A stretch of DNA of 64,000 nucleotides from Peribacillus folii (GTDB lineage: Bacteria > Bacillota > Bacilli > Bacillales > DSM-1321), in NCBI RefSeq assembly GCF_030271255.1, contig NZ_JASJOM010000008.1, positions 124,001 through 188,000 on the forward strand. Reading direction: 5' to 3'. The position numbers and the translations under genes are program-made. Positions 8,601-17,161 of this stretch are shown here, piece after piece. The notes beneath the pieces were generated by a model, which was not told where the DNA came from, ran no database searches, and saw nothing but the letters and a program-made list of their open reading frames with translations. Each line of letters starts with the position of its first letter. Position 1 is the stretch's first letter.

Positions 8601-9353
8601 AAGCTCAAATTCGCGAGTAAAAGCACGAAACTCGCGAGTAAAGCAGGTAAATTGGCGAGTAAAGGCACGAAACTCGCGAGTAAAGTGGCTTAATTCGCGA
8701 GTAACGGCTCCGTATTGGTGAAAAAAAGCAGGAATGATACGATGAACCTGAGCTTAAAGCACGAAATGCGCATGAAACGGACCCAATGCCCTGTGAAAAG
8801 CGCATTTTTTATGAGAATCTGCCTCATATTGGGGGCAAAGCTCAAATTCGCGAGTAAAGCAGGTAAATTGGCGAGTAAAAGCACGAAACTCGCGAGTAAA
8901 GTGGCTTAATTCGCGAGTAACGGCTCCGTATTGGTGAAAAAAAGCAGGAATGATACGATGAACCTGAGCTTAGAGCACGAATTGCGCATGAAACGGACCC
9001 AATTCCCTGTGAAAAGCGCAATTTTTATGAGAATCTGCCTCATATTGGGGGCAAAGCTCAAATTCGCGAGTAAAAGCACGAAACTCGCGAGTAAAGTGGC
9101 TTAATTCGCGAGTAACGGCTCCGTATTGGTGAAAAAAAGCAGGAATGATACGATGAACCTGAGCTTAAAGCACGAATTGCGCATGAAACGGACCCAATGC
9201 CCTGTGAAAAGCGCAATTTTTATGAGAATCTGCCTCATATTGGGGCAAAGCTCAAATTCGCGAGTAAAGCTGGTAAACTCGCGAGTAACGGCACGAAACT
9301 CGCGAGTAAAGTGGCTTAATTCGCGAGTAAAGCAGGTAAATTGGCGAGTAACT
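8601..9353 (+). repeat. Higher-order repeat of 21-bp units, four blocks
   Basis: The 928-base gap between convergent genes yunB and the HD-GYP gene holds four blocks starting at 8601, 8838, 9054 and 9248. Each block opens with AAGCTCAAATT, then a run of 21-bp units, each beginning [C/G]GCGAGTAA and followed by 12 variable bases. The blocks carry 5, 4, 3 and 5 units. A near-identical 130-base spacer (starting CGGCTCCGTATTGG, ending in CATATTGGGG) separates the first three from the next. Block periods are 237, 216 and 194 bases, so they differ by one unit each (21, and 21 plus one base). Because 21 is a multiple of three, minus-strand frames show heptapeptide repeats, but no frame has a ribosome site or conserved start. 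Confidence 0.95.
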
Positions 9354-9400
9354 CAACCTTAGAAAATCCGTTCCATCCCACCGCACTGAGTAGTAAGTGC

Positions 9401-9433
9401 AAAAAAATGCCGTCTGCAAAAAAGCAGGCAGCA
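9401..9433 (-). terminator. Terminator of the HD-GYP gene
   Basis: On the minus strand, TGCTGCCTGC and GCAGACGGCA form a 10-bp stem with one mismatch around a T-rich loop, followed by seven T residues. Confidence 0.85.
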
Positions 9434-9472
9434 TGTCTTCGTCCTTTTTAAAGAATGCCCTTACTAAGGGTA

Positions 9473-10570
9473 TTAGGCTGGTTCTTGTATATTCAAGCAT
9501 TTCATGATCAGCAAATGCAGGTTCTTATTCAGGTCCACTTCATAGGGTTCTTTGATTTGTTCCCCATTTTCCTCGAGGATCCTTATCATCGGACGGTCTC
9601 CTATCCCTTCATTTTGAGCGGATACGACCCCTTTTCTCCCATCATTCAATTCTACGGATAGACCGTTCGGGTAGATGGCGACAGCTCTGCGGAAGGCTTC
9701 GATGATCGTATTATCGAACTTTTTCCCGACCCCTGCATAAAGGACCTCCAGCCCTTCATGCGGCAGCATCGCCTTACGGTAAACCCGATTGGAGGTTACG
9801 GCATCGAACACGTCTGCAACGGCAATGATTTTACAAAAGTAATGGATTTCGTCCCCTTTGATCCCGCGTGGATATCCAGAGCCATCCAACCTTTCATGGT
9901 GCTGGTAGGCACAATTGGCAACGATAAGCGAGACGGTATGGATATTCTTGATTAGATGGAAGCCGTATTCGGCATGCTTCTGGATTTGTTCGAACTCCTG
10001 CTCCGTCAGCTTACCGGGTTTCCGGAGGATATCTAACGGGACAAGCATTTTACCGACATCATGCAAGATCGCTCCCAAACCAAGTATCTCCAGGTTTTTT
10101 TCGTTTATATTCAGTTCCAACCCGATTGCCAGTGTATATAAGGTGACGTTAAAGGAGTGAGTGAAGATATAATCATCGTATGTATATACATCCGCCAATA
10201 ATGTCATGAGTTCTTTATTGCTTTTCAGCTCTTTCATGATGCTGCGGACCAATTGGGTGAACTTGACGTTAGCCTGCTCTATCGTGAACGATGCATCCAG
10301 GTTGATTTTGTCCTTCATATCCTGGAACGTCGATTCAATCGTATTGATCGCTTCTCTCCTAAGCTTCCCGGAAACTGGTGGCATTGGTATAATGTCATCT
10401 GTCCTTGGATCTTGAATGTAGACAAAGGGAATATTCAAGGAAACCAGTCGTTCGATCATTTTCTGTGTTAGTGTCAGTCCCTCGCATAATAGGATATGGC
10501 CCCGCTCATTATAAATGTTTTTTCCGAGCCTGGATCCAGGGCTTAAGGACTTTGTAATAGCTAGCCTCAT
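9473..10570 (-). CDS. HD-GYP domain phosphohydrolase (probable cyclic di-GMP phosphodiesterase)
   Basis: A 365-residue cytosolic protein. The N-terminal 110 residues form a DUF3391-like region; a complete HD-GYP domain follows, with HSFNVTLYTLAIG, the metal-binding ILHDVGK, HAEYGFHLI, YQHHERLDGSGYPRGIKGDEI (the HHE and GYP signatures) and VADVFDAVTSNRVYR. HD-GYP enzymes hydrolyse cyclic di-GMP to pGpG or GMP. The ATG at 10570 has GGAG seven bases upstream; the ATG at 10591 has none. The gene sits between yunB and yunC, where B. subtilis has no such gene, so it is an added gene in an otherwise conserved cluster. Target process (motility, biofilm) cannot be told from sequence. Confidence 0.85.
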   Translation of the reverse strand: MRLAITKSLSPGSRLGKNIYNERGHILLCEGLTLTQKMIERLVSLNIPFVYIQDPRTDDIIPMPPVSGKLRREAINTIESTFQDMKDKINLDASFTIEQANVKFTQLVRSIMKELKSNKELMTLLADVYTYDDYIFTHSFNVTLYTLAIGLELNINEKNLEILGLGAILHDVGKMLVPLDILRKPGKLTEQEFEQIQKHAEYGFHLIKNIHTVSLIVANCAYQHHERLDGSGYPRGIKGDEIHYFCKIIAVADVFDAVTSNRVYRKAMLPHEGLEVLYAGVGKKFDNTIIEAFRRAVAIYPNGLSVELNDGRKGVVSAQNEGIGDRPMIRILEENGEQIKEPYEVDLNKNLHLLIMKCLNIQEPA

Positions 10571-10746
10571 ACTTGTACTCCATTTCCCCATTCAAGATTT
10601 GGTATAAACCCGTTTCTTTCCTTTATAAGGATTATCGGAACATATCTACATAAATGAATCCGTTTAAAAATATTTATTGAAAAATATCTGAAAAACTTGG
10701 TGAAATGAACAAAGGGCCCCTTCTGGATAAAAGAAAGCCCCCTTTT

Positions 10747-11049
10747 TCAAATCATTCTGATCAATGCCTCTTTACCGATCATTCCTGGATAAATGCCCTT
10801 TGCCTCCGCTTCCCACGTTACCGATTCAAGCGGTGCATCCAAAAGCTCTTCAATCGACTTTACCCCTGTGGCCCTGCCTGCAAGGATTTTACGGTCACTT
10901 AATTTTTCATTGAGCAGCCCCACATCTAAGGCGCCGCACATTATATACCCTTTTTCGGACGCCACAGCAAGCAAATTGGTTTTCGGAAGCCGGACAGAAA
11001 TAGCCAAGAAGGTATGACTGTCTAGTATTATTGGTATCATGCTTATCAA
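10747..11049 (-). CDS. yunC: YunC, DUF1805 family protein
   Basis: A 101-residue protein matching YunC (PIILDSHTFLAISVRLPKTNLLAVASEKGYIMCGALDVGLLNEKL, then ILAGRATGVKSIEELLDAPLESVT). The TTG at 11049 gives the same length and alignment as B. subtilis YunC and follows AAAGGGG. An ATG at 11079 would add ten residues and lies upstream of that ribosome site. DUF1805 proteins have unknown function. The ribosome site is inside a strong inverted repeat (11053-11100). Confidence 0.8.
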   Translation of the reverse strand: MISMIPIILDSHTFLAISVRLPKTNLLAVASEKGYIMCGALDVGLLNEKLSDRKILAGRATGVKSIEELLDAPLESVTWEAEAKGIYPGMIGKEALIRMI

Positions 11050-11052
11050 AAT

Positions 11053-11100
11053 GGTTTCGCCCCTTTCTTCCTCATACATTATGAAAAAAAGGGCGAAACC
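11053..11100 (-). promoter_or_regulatory. Inverted repeat covering the yunC ribosome site
   Basis: On the minus strand GGTTTCGCCC (11100-11091) and its exact complement GGGCGAAACC (11062-11053) can pair around a 28-base loop. The right arm contains the GGGG of the yunC ribosome site. The element lies just after the yunD stop, so it could act as a translation brake on yunC or as an attenuator in a yunD-yunC transcript. No strong T-run follows it. Confidence 0.6.
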
Positions 11101-11111
11101 GTGATTTTGCT

Positions 11112-12500
11112 TTAGGCATCTGCATATATTTTTTTCAGCTTCCAGGCGAGAATATCCCGCAGGAATTCAGGTAATAGGTATTCCTTGCGATTCGATCGCT
11201 GAATGCTCGGAAAGAAATGCCCGAACGTGAACATATCAGGAATCGCCAGTTTATAGGTCTGATCCGCCCGCAGTTGTTCTCCATTCACCAGGATCGCTTT
11301 TACGATTCCGTTCTCGATTTCTACGAATTCAATATGATCATAATGCATGACTCCCATGATTTTACCCCTGAAGCCAAAGCCCTTCACCTGGATATGGGGC
11401 CATTCCTCATTTCTCGATTGCAGGAGAATTTCTTTTAATTCCTTTCCGTTGACTTCAACCACGCAAGGATTGATCGGATGCGGACAAATCCGATGGATAT
11501 CCCCTTTGGTGACTGGCCCCTTCGGCAGCCCATCCAGCAGGAGCCCGGCATTCAAGAAGGTGCAATCAGCTTTGCTCCATTCCCTTAGCGCCTCCCCAAG
11601 GATTTTCGTAAGGATGCTTACGTTGAACCAATCATTTTCGAGCGGCTCTGGCAAGTTCACCACGACCTCGTTCAGCGTTTTACCGCCTCCCATGTAAATG
11701 GCTTCAACCCAGGAACGTTCATCCTCCAATTCCAAAAAGTCATTGGTATCATATAGAATCGCATTTTTCTTGGAAATCCGCTTGTCATGATCGATGGTCA
11801 GTTCAACCTGTCCCACATAAAATCCATATTTTCCGGCACCGCATAGGAGCACATCATTGACCAGCTTCCCCTGATGAAGGATATGGTGGGTATGCGCGCC
11901 AAGGATGACATCAATCTGCGGAAAGTCCGTTGCCATCCTTTCGTCGTCATGGATGCCCAAGTGTGAAAGGATGATGATGACATCCGCCTTGGCCTTAATC
12001 TCTTCAAGCTGTTCTTTTAATTCCTCGAATGGTTCAGTCAGTTCCCAGTCCATCGCGGAGTAGAACTTTTGAAAAAAGGCAGTCAAACCAATCAGTGCAA
12101 TCCTCGTGCCCTTTGCCGTTGTATGGATCCAATACGGAAGCGCCCATTCCGGCCTTTGATGATTCCGGTAATAGATGTTCGCTGCCAGGACCTTGAAATC
12201 TGCATGATCATATAAGGAATCCAACCCTTCATGAGGCAAAGTGATCCCTTCATTATTGCCAATGGTCACATATTGGTAGCCCGCTTCATTGAGCAATTCA
12301 ATATTCCCCTTACCTAAGGTGCCTTCCGTATAAGGATGCCAACGATCCACATGATCACCTATATCGAATATGATCGCTTCTTCACCCGTTTCTTGATGAA
12401 GTTCCCTTCTTTCCTTAAGAAACTTCTCGATACGAGGCCAATTCTCGAAATGACTATGAAGATCATTGGTGTGATATAAATGAATGATTTCCGACATCAT
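11112..12500 (-). CDS. yunD: YunD, 5'-nucleotidase-family metallophosphoesterase
   Basis: A 462-residue protein with calcineurin-like and 5'-nucleotidase C-terminal domains. Metal motifs are HTNDLHSHF (residues 9-17), DIGDHVDR, GNNEG (Asn where GNHE is usual, as in YunD), SHLGIHDD and GAHTHH. The C-terminal substrate domain runs from about residue 290 (ILTKILGEALREWSKADCTFLNAG). Unlike secreted family members it has no signal peptide, so it probably acts in the cytosol; the substrate is unknown. ATGATG follows GAGGAGGAAGG. Its start is 15 bases beyond the yunE stop, suggesting a yunE-D-C transcript. Confidence 0.9.
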   Translation of the reverse strand: MMSEIIHLYHTNDLHSHFENWPRIEKFLKERRELHQETGEEAIIFDIGDHVDRWHPYTEGTLGKGNIELLNEAGYQYVTIGNNEGITLPHEGLDSLYDHADFKVLAANIYYRNHQRPEWALPYWIHTTAKGTRIALIGLTAFFQKFYSAMDWELTEPFEELKEQLEEIKAKADVIIILSHLGIHDDERMATDFPQIDVILGAHTHHILHQGKLVNDVLLCGAGKYGFYVGQVELTIDHDKRISKKNAILYDTNDFLELEDERSWVEAIYMGGGKTLNEVVVNLPEPLENDWFNVSILTKILGEALREWSKADCTFLNAGLLLDGLPKGPVTKGDIHRICPHPINPCVVEVNGKELKEILLQSRNEEWPHIQVKGFGFRGKIMGVMHYDHIEFVEIENGIVKAILVNGEQLRADQTYKLAIPDMFTFGHFFPSIQRSNRKEYLLPEFLRDILAWKLKKIYADA

Positions 12501-12515
12501 TTCCTTCCTCCTCGC

Positions 12516-13343
12516 TTATCCGGTAATCCCTTGGTATATCAGACGTAAACCAATGATTATCAGTACTATTTTCAACATATTTTCCAGCGACGCACTCTTG
12601 AGCCGCGTATTGATCATGGCCCCCAATTTGGCACCGAACCAAGCGCCTGGAATCAGGGCTAAAGCATAGAGCCAATTGATATTCCCAAGTGAAATATGGG
12701 TGATCGAATTCGTGATGGACGATAGAAATACCATGAACATGGAAGTTGCCACCGCCATATGCGGCGGGAAGAAGAAAAGCAGCATCATCACGGGAACCAT
12801 CAAGGCACCCCCGCCTATTCCAAATAATCCGGAGCAAAATCCAACAACAAATGAAATCAATACCGCTGCCACCGGATGGTATCCATATGTAAACGCCTGT
12901 CCACTTTCAGTTTTATGCGTTTTGACGATTTTCCCTTTTCCCGGCTTGAAAACCATCGGCTTCAAGCGGTCCTTCACCAATAAAACCATGGCCATGAATA
13001 CCATGAACATGCCAAAATATAAGGAGAAGGCTTCGATATTCAGGCTTTTATTCACATAGGCCCCAATTATGCCGCCAGGGGCGCCGCCAATGAAGAAAAT
13101 CAAGCCGGCCTTATAATCGACCACCTTATGCTTTACATAGGCTAAAGTGGAGGATAAACCGGTGAAAATCATGATCACGGTAGAAACGCCTACCGCAACT
13201 TGTGGTGTCAGTTCATCGATTATATGCGCCGATGTACCAAAATACAAAAGGGAAGGCACAATGATGATGCCGCCTCCCAGACCGACAAGCGAGCCGATTG
13301 TTCCCGCTATCAAGCCAATACTTACCAATATCAACCAAACCAT
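12516..13343 (-). CDS. yunE: YunE, TauE/SafE-type sulfite/anion exporter
   Basis: A 275-residue integral membrane protein with about eight hydrophobic segments and the paired Gly-rich motifs typical of TauE/SafE (GSLVGLGGGIIIVPSLLYF near the N-terminus and CSGLFGIGGGALMVPVMMLLFFFPPHMAVATSMF in the second half). These proteins move sulfite, sulfonates or organic acids across the membrane; YunE's own substrate is not known. The ATG at 13343 follows GGCGG at eight bases, better than the TTG at 13349. First gene of the yunE-yunD-yunC run. Confidence 0.85.
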   Translation of the reverse strand: MVWLILVSIGLIAGTIGSLVGLGGGIIIVPSLLYFGTSAHIIDELTPQVAVGVSTVIMIFTGLSSTLAYVKHKVVDYKAGLIFFIGGAPGGIIGAYVNKSLNIEAFSLYFGMFMVFMAMVLLVKDRLKPMVFKPGKGKIVKTHKTESGQAFTYGYHPVAAVLISFVVGFCSGLFGIGGGALMVPVMMLLFFFPPHMAVATSMFMVFLSSITNSITHISLGNINWLYALALIPGAWFGAKLGAMINTRLKSASLENMLKIVLIIIGLRLIYQGITG

Positions 13344-13403
13344 GTACAAATCCGCCTTTACCTTGTTGTGAGTCGTGCTGTTTCATTCATTATATAACTC
13401 CGC

Positions 13404-14252
13404 TTAAAACAAACCAAGCTGCCTGGGGGCCAGACCTTCATATTCTATGTCGAGGAGCTCGATCAACTGCTTGGCATTATCGGCAGCGTCCCCGCCTGAG
13501 TTATTATTGAAAAGGACATATAAATCCTTACTCTGATCTTCCAACTTCCTGATATTCGCCACCCATTCAGTCAATTCACGATGATTATAACGGTATAAAT
13601 ACCTGACCTCTCGCCAATTGTCCCCCGCATGCTTCTTCTGCCAACCATGCAGGTTTCGGCCATGGAAGCGTATCAAGGTTTTATCGCGATCCGTGGCCTG
13701 GAGGACGATAGGAACCGAGCCCTCCCCAGCCTGCGGTTCATCACATATCGTATGAATCCAGCCTTCCTTTTCGAGAAATTCCAAGGTTTGCTGAATCATG
13801 CCGGGTCTGTACCAGCTTTGATTCCGGAACTCTATAGCAATTGGCGTGTCGCCCATCTCAAGCTTGCACCACCGTAAATAATCGACATTCTCCCTTTTAC
13901 AGTCAAACCATGGTGGAAATTGAAGCAGGACCATCGCGAGCTTACCTGCCGTATCATAAGCCTCAAGGGAATCACGAAAGGCTTTGAACATCTCCTTTTT
14001 ACTTTCAAATGGAATTTCCCCGCGCTGATGACCTGTCATCCCCTGATACGCTTTAACGACAAATTGAAAGGAGGCAGGCGTCTCGGCTACCCACTTTTCA
14101 CTGTTTCGCTTTGGCTGAACCGCATAAAACGAAGCATCCACCTCCACAATAGGAAAATGAGCCCCGTACTCCTTCAGTTTATCACGCTGAGACACACCGC
14201 CCTCATACAAACGATCATGATCGCCCCAGCCAGTCACCCCAACATAAATCAT
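13404..14252 (-). CDS. yunF: YunF, DUF72 family protein
   Basis: A 282-residue protein of the DUF72 TIM-barrel-like family: IYVGVTGWGDHDRLYE at the start, HFPIVEVDASFYAVQP, FQFVVKAYQGMTGHQ, IEFRNQSWY, and YVLFNNNSGGDAADNAKQL near the end. Function is unknown. The ATG at 14252 has GAGGGG at nine bases; the ATG at 14261 abuts that site. In B. subtilis yunF also follows yunE. Its upstream side carries the ancestral suf terminator and the island junction. Confidence 0.85.
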   Translation of the reverse strand: MIYVGVTGWGDHDRLYEGGVSQRDKLKEYGAHFPIVEVDASFYAVQPKRNSEKWVAETPASFQFVVKAYQGMTGHQRGEIPFESKKEMFKAFRDSLEAYDTAGKLAMVLLQFPPWFDCKRENVDYLRWCKLEMGDTPIAIEFRNQSWYRPGMIQQTLEFLEKEGWIHTICDEPQAGEGSVPIVLQATDRDKTLIRFHGRNLHGWQKKHAGDNWREVRYLYRYNHRELTEWVANIRKLEDQSKDLYVLFNNNSGGDAADNAKQLIELLDIEYEGLAPRQLGLF

Positions 14253-14350
14253 CTGTACCATCCCCTCTCTTTGGACAGGCTTCCCCTGCTATATTTTTAC
14301 CCCTGCAAAGGCGAATTTAATCTTGACGTAATGCCGGCCTGCCTTCCCTT

Positions 14351-14392
14351 TTAAAACGAAAGAACCTGCCAAGTCTCCCCGGCAGGCTTTCG
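14351..14392 (-). terminator. Probable original suf operon terminator, now detached
   Basis: On the minus strand CGAAAG-CCTGCC and GGCAGG-CTTTCG pair (two-base bulge), followed by TTTTAA. It lies 45 bases beyond the left copy of the sufB 3' end (14437), the distance expected for the terminator that once followed sufB. The island now separates it from sufB. Confidence 0.7.
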
Positions 14393-14436
14393 TATGAATG
14401 GTTATGCTCTATCGCCTTACAGGCACCCGATCATTC

Positions 14437-14468
14437 TCCGATGGAGCCTTCCATTTCGAACTTAATCG
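14437..14468 (-). repeat. Left copy of the sufB 3' end (candidate attachment-site repeat)
   Basis: Bases 14437-14463 are identical to 17257-17283, the last codons of sufB (KFEMEGSIG), and identity continues for four of the next five bases. In the left copy the frame reads [11 protein letters not shown] and stops at TGA. Nothing else of sufB is present here. This is what recombination at the 3' end of a gene leaves: one copy completes the gene, the other marks the far end of the inserted DNA. Confidence 0.85.
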
Positions 14469-14586
14469 ATTGAAGCTGACAATCTTTTAAGTCCTTATTT
14501 TTTAGTTTAATGATAATACTCTTTTCAGATCGCATCAAGTTTTATGAATCAAGGTCCGGATTACACAATTTTAAAATTAATATGCT

Positions 14587-15153
14587 TCATCCTATCATAT
14601 TGTATTTCACTAAATTCTCCAGATAGAATTTAAAATAATAATCATCTATATTCTCTTCAAACTCTGCCGTTCCATGGAACAACTTCGCACCTACCATTAA
14701 AGAATTAAGATATCCATCCAGATAATCACATCTAGCTTTCACCTTAAATTCAGAAACATACTGTCCATCTTTACTTTCAATTACAATATCGATTCTCCTG
14801 CCTTCATGTTCATCGATAATCATTTGATTATAATTTTGATCGAGCCAGTTTTTTTTCCTTTTACTTTTTTTAAGTGGATGGCGTCGATTGTCCTGACGTT
14901 GTTCTTCATGAAATTTTAGTTCATGAGGCAGGAAGACTTTTTTCAACACTTCACTATCACATATTTTGAGGCAAAGAAATATCTTCTCATACTCAAAATG
15001 CTCGTCCCTTGGCAAATCAAGAATTTCCGCTTTACTAAATTCCTCTGCCTTGAACTTTCGCTTCACCCTAGTTACGATCTCTTCTTTATTAAAAACCAAA
15101 CTTTGTTTATTTTTTAAGTACTTCTTATAAATCTCCTCATAATTAAAATTCAT
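14587..15153 (-). CDS. Unknown cytosolic protein, candidate immunity protein
   Basis: A 188-residue charged protein with no signal peptide or membrane segment (NYEEIYKKYLKNKQSLVFNKEEIVTRVKRKFKAEEF at the start; a Lys/Arg-rich middle RRHPLKKSKRKKNW; C-terminal FEENIDDYYFKFYLENLVKYNMIG). I do not recognise a family. It has a clear GGGGGTG ribosome site and starts 12 bases after the toxin-like gene stops. Cytosolic partner genes directly after secreted toxin genes often encode immunity proteins, so that is the favoured but unproven role. Confidence 0.65.
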   Translation of the reverse strand: MNFNYEEIYKKYLKNKQSLVFNKEEIVTRVKRKFKAEEFSKAEILDLPRDEHFEYEKIFLCLKICDSEVLKKVFLPHELKFHEEQRQDNRRHPLKKSKRKKNWLDQNYNQMIIDEHEGRRIDIVIESKDGQYVSEFKVKARCDYLDGYLNSLMVGAKLFHGTAEFEENIDDYYFKFYLENLVKYNMIG

Positions 15154-15165
15154 AATACACCCCCA

Positions 15166-16020
15166 TCATTTAACAGGTCCCCCATAAAAAGCATGAGCAT
15201 TTGGCGTTTTTTTATAAGGATGCCAATGCCAATAATATCCTTTTTTAGGTTTACCACCGCTCTTATCCACTTCTGCAAATGGCTTACCTGAAGAATTAGC
15301 GCCTTGTGCTACACCTTTTGCTTGATTACTTGAGACTGACCATGTAACTTTCTTAGATTTCATTCTGGAAATAGCCGCAGATTTAGAAAGTCCTTTACCA
15401 ATATATACCCCACCACTTTTTACAGTCGCTTGAAAATGACTATATTTCTTATCTTTTTTTGCTTGTGTAGCTATTACAAAAGCACTACCACCAACAATAA
15501 TCATAGCCCCCGTATGGAATAATGCAGTTAATACCGCTGGACTCATAGCAATTCCAATAGGAATTAAAAATGCTAGTGATGGGTTTCCTTTTTCTGAATT
15601 ATAATTGAATTTTTCACCTGTATCTGTATCGATGATCGTTACGTTTTCAATCTCATTATCTAATGTACTATATTCTAATTCGCTTAATGGAACTTGATAT
15701 TCTTTACTTTCTAATTCACTAGATTCATCAATCTCTTCTGTATAAAGGGTAATAAACTCTGCCCCTGGTTCTACTACTACCTTGATAAATCCAGACTCCC
15801 CTAAAGCATTTTCTACAGAAGCCTCTAAAACCAACTCTTCACTAGAGAGATCAAATCCTTCTAGTTCTATATTTTCATCTAATAATTCAGATTCTATATT
15901 TTCTTTGAGTTCTTTTATTTGTTCTTCACCCATTATACTCTCACTATTAGCACTCATTTTATTAGGCAATATTGAAATAAATAAAGTGAATAAAAGTAAT
16001 AATACTATATTTTTTTTCAT
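15166..16020 (-). CDS. SAR2788-like putative secreted toxin
   Basis: A 284-residue protein with signal peptide MKKNIVLLLLFTLFISILPNKMSA, an acidic beta-rich N-terminal part (about 30-145, ending in IDTDTGEKFNYNSEKGN), a hydrophobic hairpin (about 147-185, LAFLIPIGIAMSPAVLTALFHTGAMIIVGGSAFVIA) and a basic C-terminal domain (about 190-284) ending in YYWHWHPYKKTPNAHAFYGG. The N-terminal layout resembles the SAR2788 family of putative Gram-positive toxins, from memory of that family; the His-rich C-terminus is typical of a variable toxin tip. It has a perfect GGAGG ribosome site overlapping the end of the upstream protease gene. Activity is unknown. Confidence 0.6.
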   Translation of the reverse strand: MKKNIVLLLLFTLFISILPNKMSANSESIMGEEQIKELKENIESELLDENIELEGFDLSSEELVLEASVENALGESGFIKVVVEPGAEFITLYTEEIDESSELESKEYQVPLSELEYSTLDNEIENVTIIDTDTGEKFNYNSEKGNPSLAFLIPIGIAMSPAVLTALFHTGAMIIVGGSAFVIATQAKKDKKYSHFQATVKSGGVYIGKGLSKSAAISRMKSKKVTWSVSSNQAKGVAQGANSSGKPFAEVDKSGGKPKKGYYWHWHPYKKTPNAHAFYGGPVK

Positions 16021-16034
16021 CTTAATTGAACCTC

Positions 16035-16994
16035 CTATGGAAATGTCGGTACTCCATTACCAACTATCTCTTTATTATGGTTTATACTTATTGAATTTTT
16101 TTTAAGTAAGTCCATAATCTCAGGAAATGTATTTTTATCTTTATTAAAATCTAGACTATTTAGATTTTCTGCAATTACCCCTGACACTAATGCTGTTGAA
16201 AATGAGCTTCCACTAAATTGAGAATATCCTCCACGATGATCTAAAGTTATTAAATTAATACCAGGAGCTACAAAGTCTATTTTCCCAATTGCAGATAATT
16301 TAGTAGGTAAAAGTTGTTCGTTCACAACTCCAACTGAGATTACATTTTCAAACCTTGCTGGATACTGTGCGTTCAAACCATTAGTGTTTCCACTTGATGC
16401 AACAATGATAATCCCTTTATTAACCGCTTCATCTACAATATCTTTTAATTCATTAAAACCTGAATTGAAACCTAAACTTACATTAATTACATCTACATCC
16501 TCATCTATCGCCCACCGTAACCCCCTTGTGAAATCGCTTACATTTACTTCTCCGTTATCTTGAATGACTTTAACGGAATAAATAAAGACGTTTTTTGAAA
16601 CGCCTATACTACCATCATCTTTAGACGCTATTAATCCAGCAATTGCTGTCCCATGACCAAAATTATCAGACAAATCGTACGAGTCAACCAAAGCATTATA
16701 ACTTTTTTTAACTATACCTTTTAGATCAGTGTGATTATGATTAATTCCACTATCTAAAACAGCGACTACAACCTTACCCTTTGATATTGACTTAGGTTCA
16801 AAGCTAGAATTATAGTTGAAAATCTTCTTATGAGTTTCAATTTGCTGTTTCTTTAATGTAACTAATGATTCAACTTGTAAATTCTCCTCTATACTCTGGT
16901 CATTATTTAAACCGATGAAAAATATAGGAAACAAAAATACAAAGAAAATTATTAATATTAACCTAATTTTTTTTAGTAAAATTATCACTCCCAA
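16035..16994 (-). CDS. S8 family serine peptidase (subtilase), membrane-anchored or secreted
   Basis: A 319-residue subtilase. The N-terminus (LLKKIRLILIIFFVFLFPIFFIG) is a signal anchor or signal peptide. Catalytic residues are Asp81 (VAVLDSG), His114 (NFGHGTAIAG) and Ser264 (FSGSSFSTALVSG), with oxyanion Asn203 (SSGN). The catalytic domain fills nearly the whole protein and the region before it is too short for a full I9 propeptide. The TTG at 16994 has no ribosome site; GGGAGTGAT lies between it and an ATT codon at 16982, so translation may begin at that ATT. First gene of the island operon; it could mature or export-process the downstream toxin-like protein (inference). Confidence 0.8.
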   Translation of the reverse strand: MGVIILLKKIRLILIIFFVFLFPIFFIGLNNDQSIEENLQVESLVTLKKQQIETHKKIFNYNSSFEPKSISKGKVVVAVLDSGINHNHTDLKGIVKKSYNALVDSYDLSDNFGHGTAIAGLIASKDDGSIGVSKNVFIYSVKVIQDNGEVNVSDFTRGLRWAIDEDVDVINVSLGFNSGFNELKDIVDEAVNKGIIIVASSGNTNGLNAQYPARFENVISVGVVNEQLLPTKLSAIGKIDFVAPGINLITLDHRGGYSQFSGSSFSTALVSGVIAENLNSLDFNKDKNTFPEIMDLLKKNSISINHNKEIVGNGVPTFP

Positions 16995-17161
16995 CTTTAT
17001 TTTTTATGAAAACCAACTACAAATCTAGTACTTTTAGTTTATATTTACCAATGATTTTTTGTCAATATTTATTTTATTATGAATAATTTTACATATAAGA
17101 ATTTATTACCATTCTTTATTTTCTTTATCATCAAACCTCAATTGGTTTACATAGACAAATT

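Noticed and set aside
8601-9353. CRISPR array or short coding genes in the repeat region (minus-strand YSRVSCL-type and LLANLPA-type heptads)
   Set aside because: The spacers between blocks are nearly identical to each other, no cas genes are near, and the frames lack ribosome sites. The heptads follow only from the 21-bp period being divisible by three.
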